Below, in pieces: positions 21,095 to 31,762 of a DNA stretch of 64,000 bases (within the stretch, counting starts at the first letter, position 1; every line of letters starts with the position of its first letter). Source of the stretch: Adenophora triphylla var. japonica (taxonomy: Eukaryota; Streptophyta; Magnoliopsida; Asterales; Campanulaceae); contig JAFEMH010001471.1 of assembly GCA_022495995.1 (NCBI GenBank), positions 1 through 64,000 on the forward strand, written 5' to 3'. Made by a program: the position numbers and the translations under genes. Under the pieces are notes generated by a model. That model made no database searches. It was not told the DNA's origin and saw only the letters and a program-made list of their open reading frames with translations.

Positions 21095-21880
21095 AAAATT
21101 ATCGGGTCTTTCCCTCTCCTTTACAAAAATCATCGGGTCCTTCCCGTTTCTTTTCAAAAACAATCTGGTCCTTCCCGCTTCTTTACAAAAATCATTGGGT
21201 CCTTCCCGTTTCTTTAAAAACTCATCACCGGGTCCTTCCCGCTTCTTTATAAAAATCATCGGGCCCTTCTCGTTTCTTTACAAAAATTATCGGGTCCTTC
21301 CCACTTCTTTACAAAAATCATCGTGTCCTACCCGTTTCTTAAAAAAAAATCATTGGGTCCTTCCCGCTTCTTTACAAAAAATTATCAGGTCCTTCCTGCT
21401 TCTGTACAAAAATCGTCGGGTCCTTCCCGCTTCTTTATAAATAAATCATCGGGTCCTTCCCGTTTCTTTACAAAAAATCATCGGATCCTTCCCGATTCTT
21501 TACGAAAAACCCTTGGGTCATTCCCGCTTTTTTACAAAACCCATCGGGTCCTTCCCGTTTCTTTACAAAAGTTATCGGGTCCTTCCCGCTTCTTTACAAA
21601 AATCATCGGGTCCTTCCCGTTTCTTAAAAAAAATCTCGGGTCCTTCCCACTTCTTTACAAAAAATCATCGGGTCCTTCCCGCTTCTGTACAAAAATCGTC
21701 GGGTCCTTCCCGCTTCTTTATAAATAAATCATCGGGTCCTTCTCGTTTCTTTACAAAAAATCATCGGGTCCTTCCCGTTTCTTTACGAAAAACCCTCGGG
21801 TCCTTCCCGCTTCTTTACAAAACCCATCGGGTCCTTCCCATTCTTCACCAAAAATCCTCGGGTCTGTCCCTCTTGTCACA
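21095..21880 (+). repeat. About 32-bp tandem array, CGGG-TCCTT-CCCG units
   Basis: About 24 units of the form TTTACAAAAATCATCGGGTC then CTTCCCGCTTC. Most contain CGGG-TCCTT-CCCG arms. A larger period is visible, because a block of about 310 bp recurs (21360-21530 resembles 21660-21830). Open frames over it are repeat-derived. Confidence 0.9.
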
Positions 21881-21904
21881 ATCACTGGGCGACTTCCCCT
21901 TGAT

Positions 21905-22240
21905 TCTCACTAGTTCGAACTACGATCCAGCTTGATTCCCTCCTAGGGATTCTTAGGAATCATTTCTTCAAAGGTCCAGCCATTTGACCATTTCAGTCTT
22001 TCTTCGGTTTGAGGCACCATAAGTTCTCACTTGTTCGAACTACGATCCGGCTTGATTCCCTCCTAGGGATACGTAGGAATCCTTTCTTAAAAGGTCCAGC
22101 CATTTGACCATTTCGGTCTTTCTTTGGTTTGAGGCACCATAAGTTCTCACTTGTTCGAACTATGATCTGGATTGATTCCTCTGGGATACGTAGGTAGCCT
22201 ACTTTAGGTTCAGCCACTCGACCTCCTTGGTCACCCAATC
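21905..22240 (+). repeat. Three tandem copies of module B
   Basis: Units of about 120 bp at 21908, 22029 and 22149. Each has TTCGAACTAYGATC, TTGATTCC, GGGATACGTAGG (first copy altered) and GGTCCAGCCATTTGACC. The short minus-strand frame here is a by-product. Confidence 0.85.
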
Positions 22241-22306
22241 CGTTACGGCAGTTCGCGAGATTGGGTCCTTTTTATCGACAACCCCACTTGCCTTGCAAGT
22301 ACAGTT

Positions 22307-22319
22307 GCCGAGGGGCTTC
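22307..22319 (+). other. Polypurine tract region of element B
   Basis: GCCGAGGGGCTTC directly before TGTAAGTACCC, matching the tract of elements A and G. Confidence 0.7.
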
Positions 22320-24509
22320 TGTAAGTACCCAAATCTGGCTCATGCCTTCTGGTTAAGTTTCCCGGCGATTCCCCGAACTTTCATATAGTTCAGGGGCGAT
22401 TTGGAAACTTTTCCAAGCTTTCCAAGGAAGGAAGAACCTGCTAGGAATTAAAATTTCAGGCAGGACCTCGCTGGAAAGGGCATTCTAGAATCTGCCACCT
22501 TGCAGGTTTCTAGAAGGAAAATGGTTGAGGCTTGTCTTGTCGTGCGACATAACATGCCTTGACAAATTCAAGTTCGCCACCTTGCATGTTTCTAGAAGGA
22601 AAACAGTTATGGCTCGTAATGTCGTGCGACATACCAAGCCACTCCCATGCAGCCTATAAAAAGAGGCATGCACCTCTCATTTTAGGATCTCTTTTCCACT
22701 CCTTAAGGTTACTTTGCTCAAATTACGTCCAATATACACAAACCAGCCCTAATCCCTATTAACCTACTCTCATATACACACAAAAAATCAATCTTTATAT
22801 GATTCTCTCCCTTTCTTGGTCCTATACCACATACACATAGAACCAACAATTCTCATTGAATCCAGGTTTGATATCAGCTCCAGAAGCTGATGTTTGAAGG
22901 CTTCTATATCTAACTTGATATAGGAGTCGTGGTCTTCAAGGGTAATACTCTCTTTCCTTCTCTCTCTCTCTTTCAAACACATGTGTTTTAATCAACCAAA
23001 TAGTCTTAAATATGATATAATGGCTGAGATCTAATCATGATATATCTATTCCAGCCTCAAACCGTTTAGATCAATAGTTTTTTTTTTCATGGTATTGCAT
23101 GTAATCTAGTTATCTTAATATAGTTTTGCATAAACACTAGAGATGAGTGTGGATCCCTCATATCCACACCCTCTCGACGTGTTCATTATTGATACACATG
23201 CTCTCTGAGATCCATCAGTGATGTAACTTGACTATGTTGTTGCCTTGCTGTGCATGTAAATGTTGTCTGTAAAAGTCTCTGCAAATGGCTAAGTGTGTCA
23301 CGCGACACAACTTGCCTTGCAAGTCCTGTGTCACGCGACAACATTGGCCAGTTTGCAGAAACTTTCTTCTTTCATTTGTAATCTGATTTCAATCTCTATT
23401 TTCAGTTGTAATCTGATTTCTTAGTTGTAATCTGATCTCAATCATTATTTTAAATATCATTTCCCCCATACAAAGGATTCATCGGGGATCCTCTCCCAAG
23501 GATGAACAAGGGTCCACACGTGGCCTGTTCTAGGGAAGATCCACCGCATGATGATGTGAAGTCCATTTTTCTTTGTACAAAAAAATGCAATCTTTATTTT
23601 AATTGTCATTCCCCCATGTCCCTCATGGTTGGATTACTCCCCAAGGATTGTCTAGTGACCTTCTTAAGGCACAAAAGACATAGGACGAGTATAAAGATCC
23701 AATCTTTATACCCCCCTTCCCTAGTCCCTTTGGTACTTGAAGCATCCCGTGGGGTGGATCAGTGTAAAGGTCTCATCTTTACATCATTTCCTCCACTAAA
23801 GATGCCATAGTTGAAGTCCCTTTAGAAGCGGACGAACCTTCGCCCCTACATCTCCGATCATCACTTGAGACGAGCATAAATGTCCCTACTAAGCTCAAAT
23901 CGTCTCAAGATGTAGGATTGATGGGCAAAGGCTCTTCCTTTTTATAAAGAGTCTCATTCTTGGACTATAAAAAGGTGTCCCTCTATTTCGATCACATATA
24001 ACCTTGTCCCGAAGAACGTTGGTTTAAAACACACCAAGGCTCTCAAGCCTAATATGGTTGATTATCCCAACGGGAGGGCGAAAAAGGTCACTTAATGACG
24101 ATCATAAGTCCAAGATGAGCACGGGATCAAAATCCCGAACACATCAAATCCAAGGAATCCCGAGCGATTACCAACTCAAATGGTTTATACGTCCGGAAGA
24201 TAACTTGGCACATTCCCTCCCCTTTTTCAAATCACACACACACACACGAGAGCACAAAACAAGCACAATGATCGGATCTAGGGAGACTTGCCTTTGGCAA
24301 GGCTTCTTGGGTGAACGCCAAACGTTCTTCCTAAGGAGTAACTTAACCTCCTGGCCCAATTCCTTTTTTTCAAAATTTTGAGGAAATTAAAATGGCGTGG
24401 CGACTCCGTTTTTCAATTAAACCCGATGTCTTCAAACTGATGTGAAGCGGTGACCCCTTATACAAGAAAGCGGTTTACAAAAACCTGTGATCTTGGGCCC
24501 ACATTCACA
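22320..24509 (+). repeat. Element B 3' LTR (right end approximate)
   Basis: Starts TGTAAGTACCC. The right end is placed at ACATTCACA by analogy with element A; an earlier end near 24478 is possible. Contents: an 81-bp direct duplication around GTCGTGCGAC (about 22490-22640), TATA at 22654, TGTCACGCGACA twice (about 23296 and 23325), the hairpin CTTGCC-TTT-GGCAAG (24287-24301), then GTTCTTCC...GGAGTAAC, and TGGCGACTCCG at 24398-24408. Confidence 0.72.
22654..22663 (+). promoter_or_regulatory. TATA box of the element B LTR
   Basis: CTATAAAAAG, about 30 bases after the second copy of the 81-bp duplication. The duplicated palindromes GTCGTGCGAC lie immediately upstream. Confidence 0.6.
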
Positions 24510-24664
24510 ATCATGAGTTGTAGATAGCTCTTGTCCTAGTATGTAAGGTACAATACCATCCAATCTAATTAAAAGATTATGCATCATTTCTATAGATAGC
24601 TTGTTATATGGAATCACGCCTAAGCGCACGCTTTTCACTACATGTGAACCAAATGCTTAAGGTT

Positions 24665-24682
24665 GTAACATTTACATGTTAC
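24665..24682 (-). other. Hairpin with GUAA loop downstream of the antisense ORF
   Basis: On the minus strand: GTAACAT-GTAA-ATGTTAC, a 7-bp stem with a GNRA-class loop. It lies inside a 37-bp imperfect duplication (24656-24722). Matches in design the hairpins at 52975-52994 and 53011-53028. Confidence 0.65.
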
Positions 24683-25025
24683 TCACAACTTAAGGTTGTA
24701 ACTTTGGCATGTTACTCACAAAGTTCAAAAGGTTAAACACATTCAGTTTTTTCATGCGATCAAAAGAATACTTGGATAAAAATCTAATTGTTTCCTTGCT
24801 AAAATACCCAAATTTAGCTCATGCCAACATTAGCATGGCACATCAAAAACCAAAAGCCTATGCCAAAAAAGGCATACCAAGTATCTACAGCTAAAATCCA
24901 AATTCGTATGCCAATAAAGGCATACCAAAATATTAAAAATTAAAGACATTGTTTTTTAGGACACACCTTCAAAAAAAACTTAAAAGACTTGAAATTAAAA
25001 ATTGTTTTTCAATTAAAAAAGTTTT

Positions 25026-26826
25026 TTACTTCTCCCCTTGGCCTCCTGCGGCAATGGTACCATTTCCCATCTCTTCTTTCTCATTGTCATCTTTGTCCTT
25101 GCCCTCATCCACATCCTGTATATCCTCATCAACTTTACTAAATGTAACGTCAGCATCTGGAGAATTCACTCCATCACAATCCGCATCTTCTCCGATGTAT
25201 ATCTTCAGCATGCGACGAGCTTCTTCGACATCCCATGAAAGATGATTTCCATCCTTAAAGTCTTGCATCATTGCAGCCTTATTTCCAACATCATCCTTGC
25301 AGCATCATAAATAAACTTCTCATTTGCTTCATCTAACTCCTTCAGATGACCAGCTTCAATAACGGATAGTCTACCAGTCTGTTCTTCAATCACTTTATAC
25401 AAATCCTCATTTTCTTTACCCTTAGCATTACATTCATTAGCATAAGCTCTGGATTCCTTCTCTTCCTTGTCAGCTCTTGCACTTTCATGCTTGGTCTTTT
25501 GATCCAGAATCTTCACGCTATCTTCCAGAAGCCTTATTTCCTTCACCAGAAATTCGGTCAAACCTACAGACTGAAATATACAAGGTGTCAACTAACCATT
25601 TAGAAATAGCATCTTAAGGATAAGAGATGAGAAAATATTTACCTGATCCTTACACTTGTTAAGTGTATTGTTGATAGCTTCCACAACAGATTCAGCATGC
25701 CATTCCTCTCCCTTCACCACTCTTACAATCTCAACATCTTCCACCTTCCTTTTCTTAGCTTTTGAAGATGAACTTTCCCCTCTTGGGATAGGAGGTTTTC
25801 CAATTTCAAGTTTACCTTCTTTCTTCTCTTCGATTCTGGCCTTAATCCTTGACATTACGTCATCCATGGTGAAACCTCCAGTTTGTGGTCGGTTGACTGA
25901 GTTGAAATGAAAAGAAAATTATAAAATACTATTGTGAAATTCAAACATATCAAAGAAAGTTTTTCTTTACCTGAAGACATTTTAGTAATGCTCAGCGTGG
26001 GGGATTTTCTACTTTCAATCTGCTCTTCTTTGTTAGCTACTTCAACACTTGCAGCCTCAAATTCCACCGGCAATGGTTTGTATTTGCGTACGTCAGATGG
26101 CAAATTCAAAATCCTCTTCACGTTGGTATAATTCTCATCCTTCTCCGAAAACAACACGCTTAACTTAGCAACTGAAAAAATTTAGAAGGGTAAGCAACAA
26201 AGTTTTGCAGAAATAAGGGCAAGGCAGAAGATGCTGAAAGGAAAATCAAGGTTATACCTTGAGACCTCCACTTTATGTTCAACTCATTCCCCCCTTCCAA
26301 AGTGTCCTTTCTCACATAAAAGAACTTACTCTTCCAACCTCTATCCTGGGCTTCAAACCCTATCACTAGATTGTCCGCAGACGATTTAGCCCTAAAATTG
26401 TATCTGTGAGGGCCAATAGACCTAATTTCAGATGAAAAAGCCAACTCTTCCAAATCAACAGGCACGTCAGTCTCAAGGGCAAGTCTATCCAAGGTTTAGA
26501 GAATCCTCCACCCTACAGGCATAAGTTGGGGATAAGCTAACTTGGTAGCGTTGAAGAAACAGTTCACTAAAGGGGAGAAAAGGGAATTTAAGGCCAATAT
26601 TGAAGGGATACTCAAGGAATCCAACCCAATCTTCTGAAACGCAATCGACTATAAAGGATTTTTCGGGGATCAAGAATTCAGCACCTATAGGAAAGGCGTT
26701 CCAATTAACTAAGTTACCTATATGAGTCTGCTTTATTGAACTCCTTTCAGAGTTGGACTTAAGAAGTTCAAGGTGAATGAAACCCTTAGGGAGGACAGGG
26801 ACATTATCTTTCTTACTCTTACCCAT
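25026..26826 (-). pseudogene. Antisense additional ORF of element C (Transposase_28-like with coiled coil)
   Basis: Minus strand from ATG 26826 to stop 25026. Exons inferred: 26826-26258, 26171-25971, 25896-25643, 25570-25026, all with GT-AG ends. The N-terminal part has EYPFNIGLKFPF followed by a region resembling the Transposase_28 ('putative gypsy type transposon') family; GWKSKFFYVRKD follows. The middle is Ser/Lys-rich (nuclear-signal-like KAKKRK) and the C-terminus is a long Glu/Lys coiled coil ending in acidic sequence. Frameshifts are visible near 26500 and near 25290. The element F copy (51022-52668) has the same exon plan. Function in the element is unknown. Not a host gene. Confidence 0.65.
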
Positions 26827-27088
26827 AGCCTAAGGTTACAAAAGAAAATCAACAAAAGCTTGAAGAAAATCGACTTACCTAAAGAAGGATGACAACAATG
26901 GAGGGTGATTGCTAGAGTAACCTTTTGAATCGCCAGAAAGATGGCTTAATTATGGGAGGTTATAGGCAGTTATAAGAGCCCTACCACAACTTAAAATCCC
27001 TAAACCGTCTTCTCAAAGGTCACGTCAATTAAATAAGGGGAAACGTGTTTAAAAATTTTTCGACTCCTTGGCTCTACCTAAGAGATTC

Positions 27089-27106
27089 AAAAAAATTGGG
27101 GGCAAT
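27089..27106 (+). other. Polypurine tract of element C
   Basis: AAAAAAATTGGGGGCAAT immediately before the LTR start TGTTTGGGG. Confidence 0.7.
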
Positions 27107-27707
27107 TGTTTGGGGTAGAATTTTTCTTAAACACTACATTGACATCTTAGCTCACATGGTTCTTTAGCATCTTGATTATTCATCATCTTTAACATGACAT
27201 CTTGTTTCTAACAACTTGAAGATGCAGGTTCAACCCTTCTTATGCAGATTCAACCGTTCTTATTTTTCACGGAAAATTACTACGCAAGGATCAAAGACCA
27301 AGTCTCCCACATTTTCAAATTCATTTCTAACGGAAGAGAAGACCATGGCAACGCTTCCTTATCTTCAGCAAACTGATCAGGATTCTTAGGGATTTTCAGT
27401 TACACGTTAATCACTTTGTCAATTATAGGGGTATAAAAGGAGAGATAGGGATAGGCGCCATGGGGGGCAACCTTGTAACTCTCACTATACTTCCACTTTG
27501 TACTCTCACAATAGAAATTTATAAACATTTTTTGTTAAGGTAGGCTTTTCCTAAAGCCTCCCGAGGTTTTGTGCCGGAGATCAATTAATCAAGGGCTTTT
27601 CTCATTACACCTTGGTGTGTCATCTTGAATTTTCTCATTCTTATATTCCATTTGTGCCCAAAATCATTCCACCGAAAGTTCAATTTCAATATACAAGAAA
27701 TTGACCA
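27107..27707 (+). repeat. Element C 3' LTR (601 bp)
   Basis: TGTTTGGGGTAGAATTTTTC to AAATTGACCA. Related to the minus-strand LTRs at 31193-31762 and 50211-50732, sharing CTCCCGAGGTTTTGTG, TTGGTGTGTCATCTTGAA-like and AAGAAATTGA.CA blocks. Confidence 0.78.
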
Positions 27708-28241
27708 AAACACCTTCCTTTTTTATTCAATTAATAAGATGGTGTTTGATAACAACAAGCTACAACAAATACTTAATGCATGTTGATGATGACAATTTTA
27801 GACAATTTGAGCCTTTTATAATCAAGTTATTTGCAATCTTCATACTTAGAGAATCTTATTAGACAAGTACGAATATTGATGCTTGTTAGATAAGAGAAAT
27901 ATAGCATGATTGTTACAATTCAAGTCAAGGTTCTGTAAGTACACCAATCTGGGTTGTTAATGTTCCATCAGCCCAAATTAATGATTTATTATCATTTAGG
28001 GGCATTTTGGATAATATTTTGACAATTTGAATGAGGAAGTACCTCTTAGGAATAAAAAATGGACAATTATCTCGCTGGAAGTCTTTCATTTCCAAGTAAA
28101 AGGAATATTGACCCTTTAGATAAGCCAAAACTACCAGAAACAGCTTTCTGCAAAAAACAGGCACGCCTGCTGGGGTCATCCGCGCGGATTAGATTGTACC
28201 TACAATCTTGTCCACGCGGATAAGATCAGCATCCAGGCAAC

Positions 28242-28251
28242 CTATAAATAC
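28242..28251 (+). promoter_or_regulatory. TATA box of the element D LTR
   Basis: CTATAAATAC, about 20 bases after the first palindromic block. Confidence 0.6.
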
Positions 28252-29274
28252 CCCCTTCTCCCTCAGTTTAAACAAGAGAAAAAAGCCCCTAAAAATACGA
28301 AAACCTACTGTCACTCTGCCCAAATCCACCCTCAAACAACCATTTACACCTTCAAAACTCAAATTCCACACCATATTTATCCTCTAATCCATCCCAAAAC
28401 CACTTCTAAACCTTTGAAACCTTCAAACCCTACAATCAAGTTCAAGAAACATTGGTAATATCCTTGTTCTTCCTTACCCAAAAGTCAACCATACATACAT
28501 CTTCCTACATAAATGATGTGAAGTAGTTGTTGTTACTTCTTGTTTGAACTCCCCTTTCCCTCTTGTCCCAAGGATCCAAGAGGATCTCCATGGAATCCAT
28601 TTTCCATGGATGAACCTCTAAGGTGATCCATATTTTATTTCATGTCATCCCCCATGTCCCCTTTACATTACTAGTCCCTACTTGCTTGCTTGACCTAGAA
28701 GATGGTCATTTTGGAGTCAATCTCCATAGGTGACCACTTCTAAATAGTCCATATTTTTACTTCCATATCTCTTTACATCAACTACTTCTTACTTGTTATT
28801 TGACCTAGAATATGGTCATCTTGGAGTCAATCTCCATAGATGACCACTTGAAATGGTCCATATTGCTTATTTCCTTGCAAATTCCCTTCCCAATGTCTAA
28901 GATGCTCACCTTGGAACATTTTCCTTGGATGAACATCATCTAGACACACGAAATAGGTCACACAAGATGTAGGAGATACACTTGAGTATAGATCTCAAGG
29001 ATGGTCATCTTATGACAACCTTAGAGATCTTCCTCTAAAGTTGATACATCTTGACCTAACTCTCTTGTCAATTTACTTTTATGTTAAATTCCCCTTTTCC
29101 CTAGCAAATGTAATGCTCACAAAGTCCTAACGTACCCCCGTGATGACTTGATTAAGTGGATTCATCACTTATAACCACTAATCAAAGTCTAGGGAAGAGA
29201 GAGGACAAGCATGGATGCCAAAATCCAAATCCCCATTCACATTCTATTTTTCCAGTTAAAGTTTCTAGTTAAGT

Positions 29275-29744
29275 CACTACCAGAAACTGGTGATTTAGCG
29301 ACGGAATTAACAGCGACGGATTCATTCCGTCGCTATTTAGCGATGGACATTAAGCTTTAGCGACAGAAAGATTTTGCCGTCAAATTTACCGACGAAATTT
29401 AATTCTGTCGCTATATTCCGTCGCTAAAACGAATATTCCTCAAATTTACCGACGGAAATTAATTTAATTAATTTTTATTATAGCGACGGAAATTTTCGTC
29501 GCTGAAATGAAAATTTAATTAAATTAAATTGATTTAACGGCGGAAAATTCCGTCGCTAATGTCAGTAAATCACCGACGAAATTAATTTCGTCGGTAAAAT
29601 CAAAATATACCGGCGAAATTTGAGCCGTCGGAGAGCAGAGGCGGACCACCGACGAAATTTTTCCGTCGGTGTTTAATTTTAGCGACGGAAATTTGAATTT
29701 AGCGACCAAAATTTCCGTCGCTAAAACCTGTTTTTCTGGTAGTG
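29275..29744 (+). mobile_element. CACTA-type MITE (470 bp) in LTR D
   Basis: Terminal inverted repeats CACTACCAGAAA / TTTCTGGTAGTG flanked by the 3-bp target duplication AGT (29272-29274, 29745-29747). The interior is a series of GCGACGGAAATT/AATTTCCGTCGC inverted motifs and encodes nothing. Same subterminal motif class as the larger CACTA remnant ending at 34237. Confidence 0.93.
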
Positions 29745-30278
29745 AGTCCTGTAAATCCAGTTAACTTTCTGAAAATTACAGTGACTAATTAAGAAACTGT
29801 AAAAATAGTGAGACTGCAGCCCTATCCGCGCGGATGAGATTGCACTGCAGTCTTGTCCACGCGGATGACACTGTCATCTGCAAACAGTCCCTCAAATTTT
29901 CTGTTATTTTCAGTTTAACCACTATTTTTCAGTTCAGTCCTTATAATTTCAGTTATTTTCAGAAAGTCCCTTTAAATACATACACACACACACAAAAAAA
30001 AGGTTTCAAGTGAGGAAGACTCGTCGTACGAGGCATTCCAGGTGAACACCAACGTTCTTCCCGGAGTGTAACGTGACCTACGAACCCATTTTCTTTAATT
30101 TAGGGTATTTTTCAAAGTTTTGACCCATAAACAAAAAATGGGGTGGCGACTCCGAAAACGATTTTCTTTTAAGTCCGATAAAGATTTTTCAAAACTTTAA
30201 AAAAAACAAAAAGTCTTGTCAGGCGACTCAAAAGAATTTATTTTAAAAATCGGCGCGGTCGGATATACATCATCACAG

Positions 30279-30296
30279 TGGCGACTCTGCTGGGGA
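30279..30296 (+). other. Primer-binding site of element D (tRNA-Arg type)
   Basis: TGGCGACTCTGCTGGGGA, identical to the site of element A, two bases after the LTR end. Confidence 0.8.
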
Positions 30297-30745
30297 TCGA
30301 AAATTAAGGTTTTTTTTTTTAAAAAAATGATACTTGGTATATAGGTGAAAACCATTAAATTTCCTGTTAACGCCTCTTCACCAGAGTCGGGAATAAAATA
30401 TGGTATAACAATGCCACGTACCAGTGTCATTTAAAAAAAAAAGCTTTTGTGGGTCAAACTTCCGTCCCAACACTTGAGACTTTTTTTTTGGTTTTGTGTG
30501 TGTGTGTATTTTTCCCGTTATGCTTTGTTGTTGTATTGACCGTCCCAAAAAAGTCAAATTTTGACCGTCGGATCGTTCCTTTTAACTGTTTAAAACTTTA
30601 TGTGCTTATGTGCTTGCATGTTTAAAAAAAAAAAAAAAATCTTTTATGCATGCATCATTCCTTTAAGATACATTTGAAAATTTCTATTTTTACTCAAAAA
30701 ATAAGATAGACTGCCGCACACTACGCGCACGTCGACCTTACACTG
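30297..30745 (+). other. Leader of element D, truncated
   Basis: T-rich leader with a GT run (30498-30509) and CGCACACTACGCGCACGTCG near 30716, then a junction at about 30745 with minus-strand gag sequence of element E. No gene. Confidence 0.55.
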
Positions 30746-30769
30746 TACACTACGTCCTTTTGAGTTTAA

Positions 30770-31132
30770 AAAAAGAAAGCTAAAATGTCTGGGATGTAAA
30801 GGAGAAATTGTGCTTGGTTCTGGAGGTGGCCCTGGAAGTTGAGCAGATCCATCTTGAAGACGAGAGAGAGCTTTGAACAATATTTCATTAGTGTACTTTT
30901 GAGTTTCATTTTGATTCTTTAAGTACTCCATCATGTTGGTCATGTTGGTAACAAAATCAAAGGTCAGCTCCTAAAGAATTAAAGCTGAAGAGCTAACAAT
31001 AGTTGAGGTTTGTTGAGTAGACATCCCATTTCTATTTATGGCTTGAACTCCAGATGTCCTAGGTGCTCCGGATCTATGTCCAGCTCTCACTGGAACATTA
31101 TGGGTAACTTGACCAGAACTAGGATTGCTCAT
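30770..31132 (-). pseudogene. Gag N-terminus of element E, truncated
   Basis: Minus strand, ATG at 31132 about 30 bases after the primer site. It begins MSNPSSGQVTHNVPVRAG, has one in-frame TAG at 30973-30971, continues in frame through a Met/Asn/Gln helix (NMMEYLKNQNETQKYTNEIL) and PPPEPSTISP, and then runs into foreign sequence near 30745. The length is about 120 residues, compared with several hundred for a full Tat gag. Assignment rests mainly on position behind LTR and primer site. Confidence 0.5.
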
Positions 31133-31166
31133 CTTGAAACTTTCTAGCAAACTTAAAAAACCAAAG

Positions 31167-31184
31167 TTCACACAGACGGCGCCA
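31167..31184 (-). other. Primer-binding site of element E (tRNA-Asp type)
   Basis: Minus strand TGGCGCCGTCTGTGTGAA, the common Tat/RIRE2-type site. Confidence 0.7.
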
Positions 31185-31192
31185 AATTATTT

Positions 31193-31762
31193 TGATCAAT
31201 TTCTTGTAGGTTTTGAAAGTGAATTTTCGTCGAATGATTTTGGGCACAAATGAAATATAAGAGTGGAGAATTTCAAGATGTGATACCAAGATGTAACACG
31301 GAAAGCCCTCGATCAATTGATATCCGACACAAAACCTCGGGAGGTTTTAGGAAACCTACCTAAAACCCAAAAGATATTATTAATGCTTGAATTTGAGTAC
31401 AAAGTGGAAGTATTCAGAGAGTTACAAATGTCGTGCTCTACTACCCGTCCTAATCTCTCTTAAATACCCTAAAATAAAGATAAAAATAAAATAACTAACA
31501 TCCCTATAAATCCGGAGAAGATCGTTGAGGAGAAGGAGACGTTTCCATAACTTGGTCTACCTTCTTTGCTGTTGTAAACGTGGTTGAATAATCCTTGACT
31601 GGGTCGTTTGGCTGGTAGTACATTATCCCCTGAAAATTAGGAACAAACGTATCTGCATCTTCAAGACGTCAATACAAGATGCTATGCTCAAGATGCTGAA
31701 GAATCATGCTAGCTAGGATGACAGTGTAAACTTGGATATAGGCAAAAATTTCACTCCAAACA
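31193..31762 (-). repeat. Element E 5' LTR (570 bp, minus strand)
   Basis: Minus strand TGTTTGGAGTGAAATTTTTG at the right end to AAATTGATCA at the left, followed by a primer site. Same family as the LTR at 27107-27707, opposite orientation. Confidence 0.75.

Larger units (their letters stand above)
10913..24509 (+). mobile_element. Element B: LTR retroelement with gag remnant and antisense PMD ORF
   Basis: The 3' LTR starts at 22320 after a CGAGGGGCT polypurine tract. The interior runs left to 10913, where element A is inserted; the 5' LTR is outside the window. The order is structured leader, hairpin array, broken gag with two zinc knuckles, shared modules, second array, antisense PMD gene, third array, triplicated module B, then PPT and LTR. 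No polymerase genes are visible. It is the same family as G (-) by gag, module and array similarity, and older than A. Confidence 0.78.
24510..27707 (+). mobile_element. Element C: 3' end of a Tat-lineage retroelement
   Basis: Polypurine tract (27089-27106), 3' LTR (27107-27707) and a spliced antisense ORF (26826-25026). The left part, where pol should lie, is missing; element B's LTR abuts it near 24510. The arrangement (antisense ORF between pol and 3' LTR) is known for Tat/Retand/Grande elements. Element F is the inverted counterpart. Confidence 0.75.
27934..30277 (+). repeat. Element D 5' LTR (2344 bp, with a nested MITE)
   Basis: Starts TGTAAGTACACC without a polypurine tract before it and ends CATCATCACA directly before a primer site, so it is a 5' LTR. 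Contents: TATA at 28242, two structured palindromic blocks (28178-28221, 29824-29866), a CACTA MITE (29275-29744), hairpin CTCGT-CGT-ACGAG (30020-30032) and TGGCGACTCCG (30144-30154). The minus-strand frames inside are not credible genes. Confidence 0.83.
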
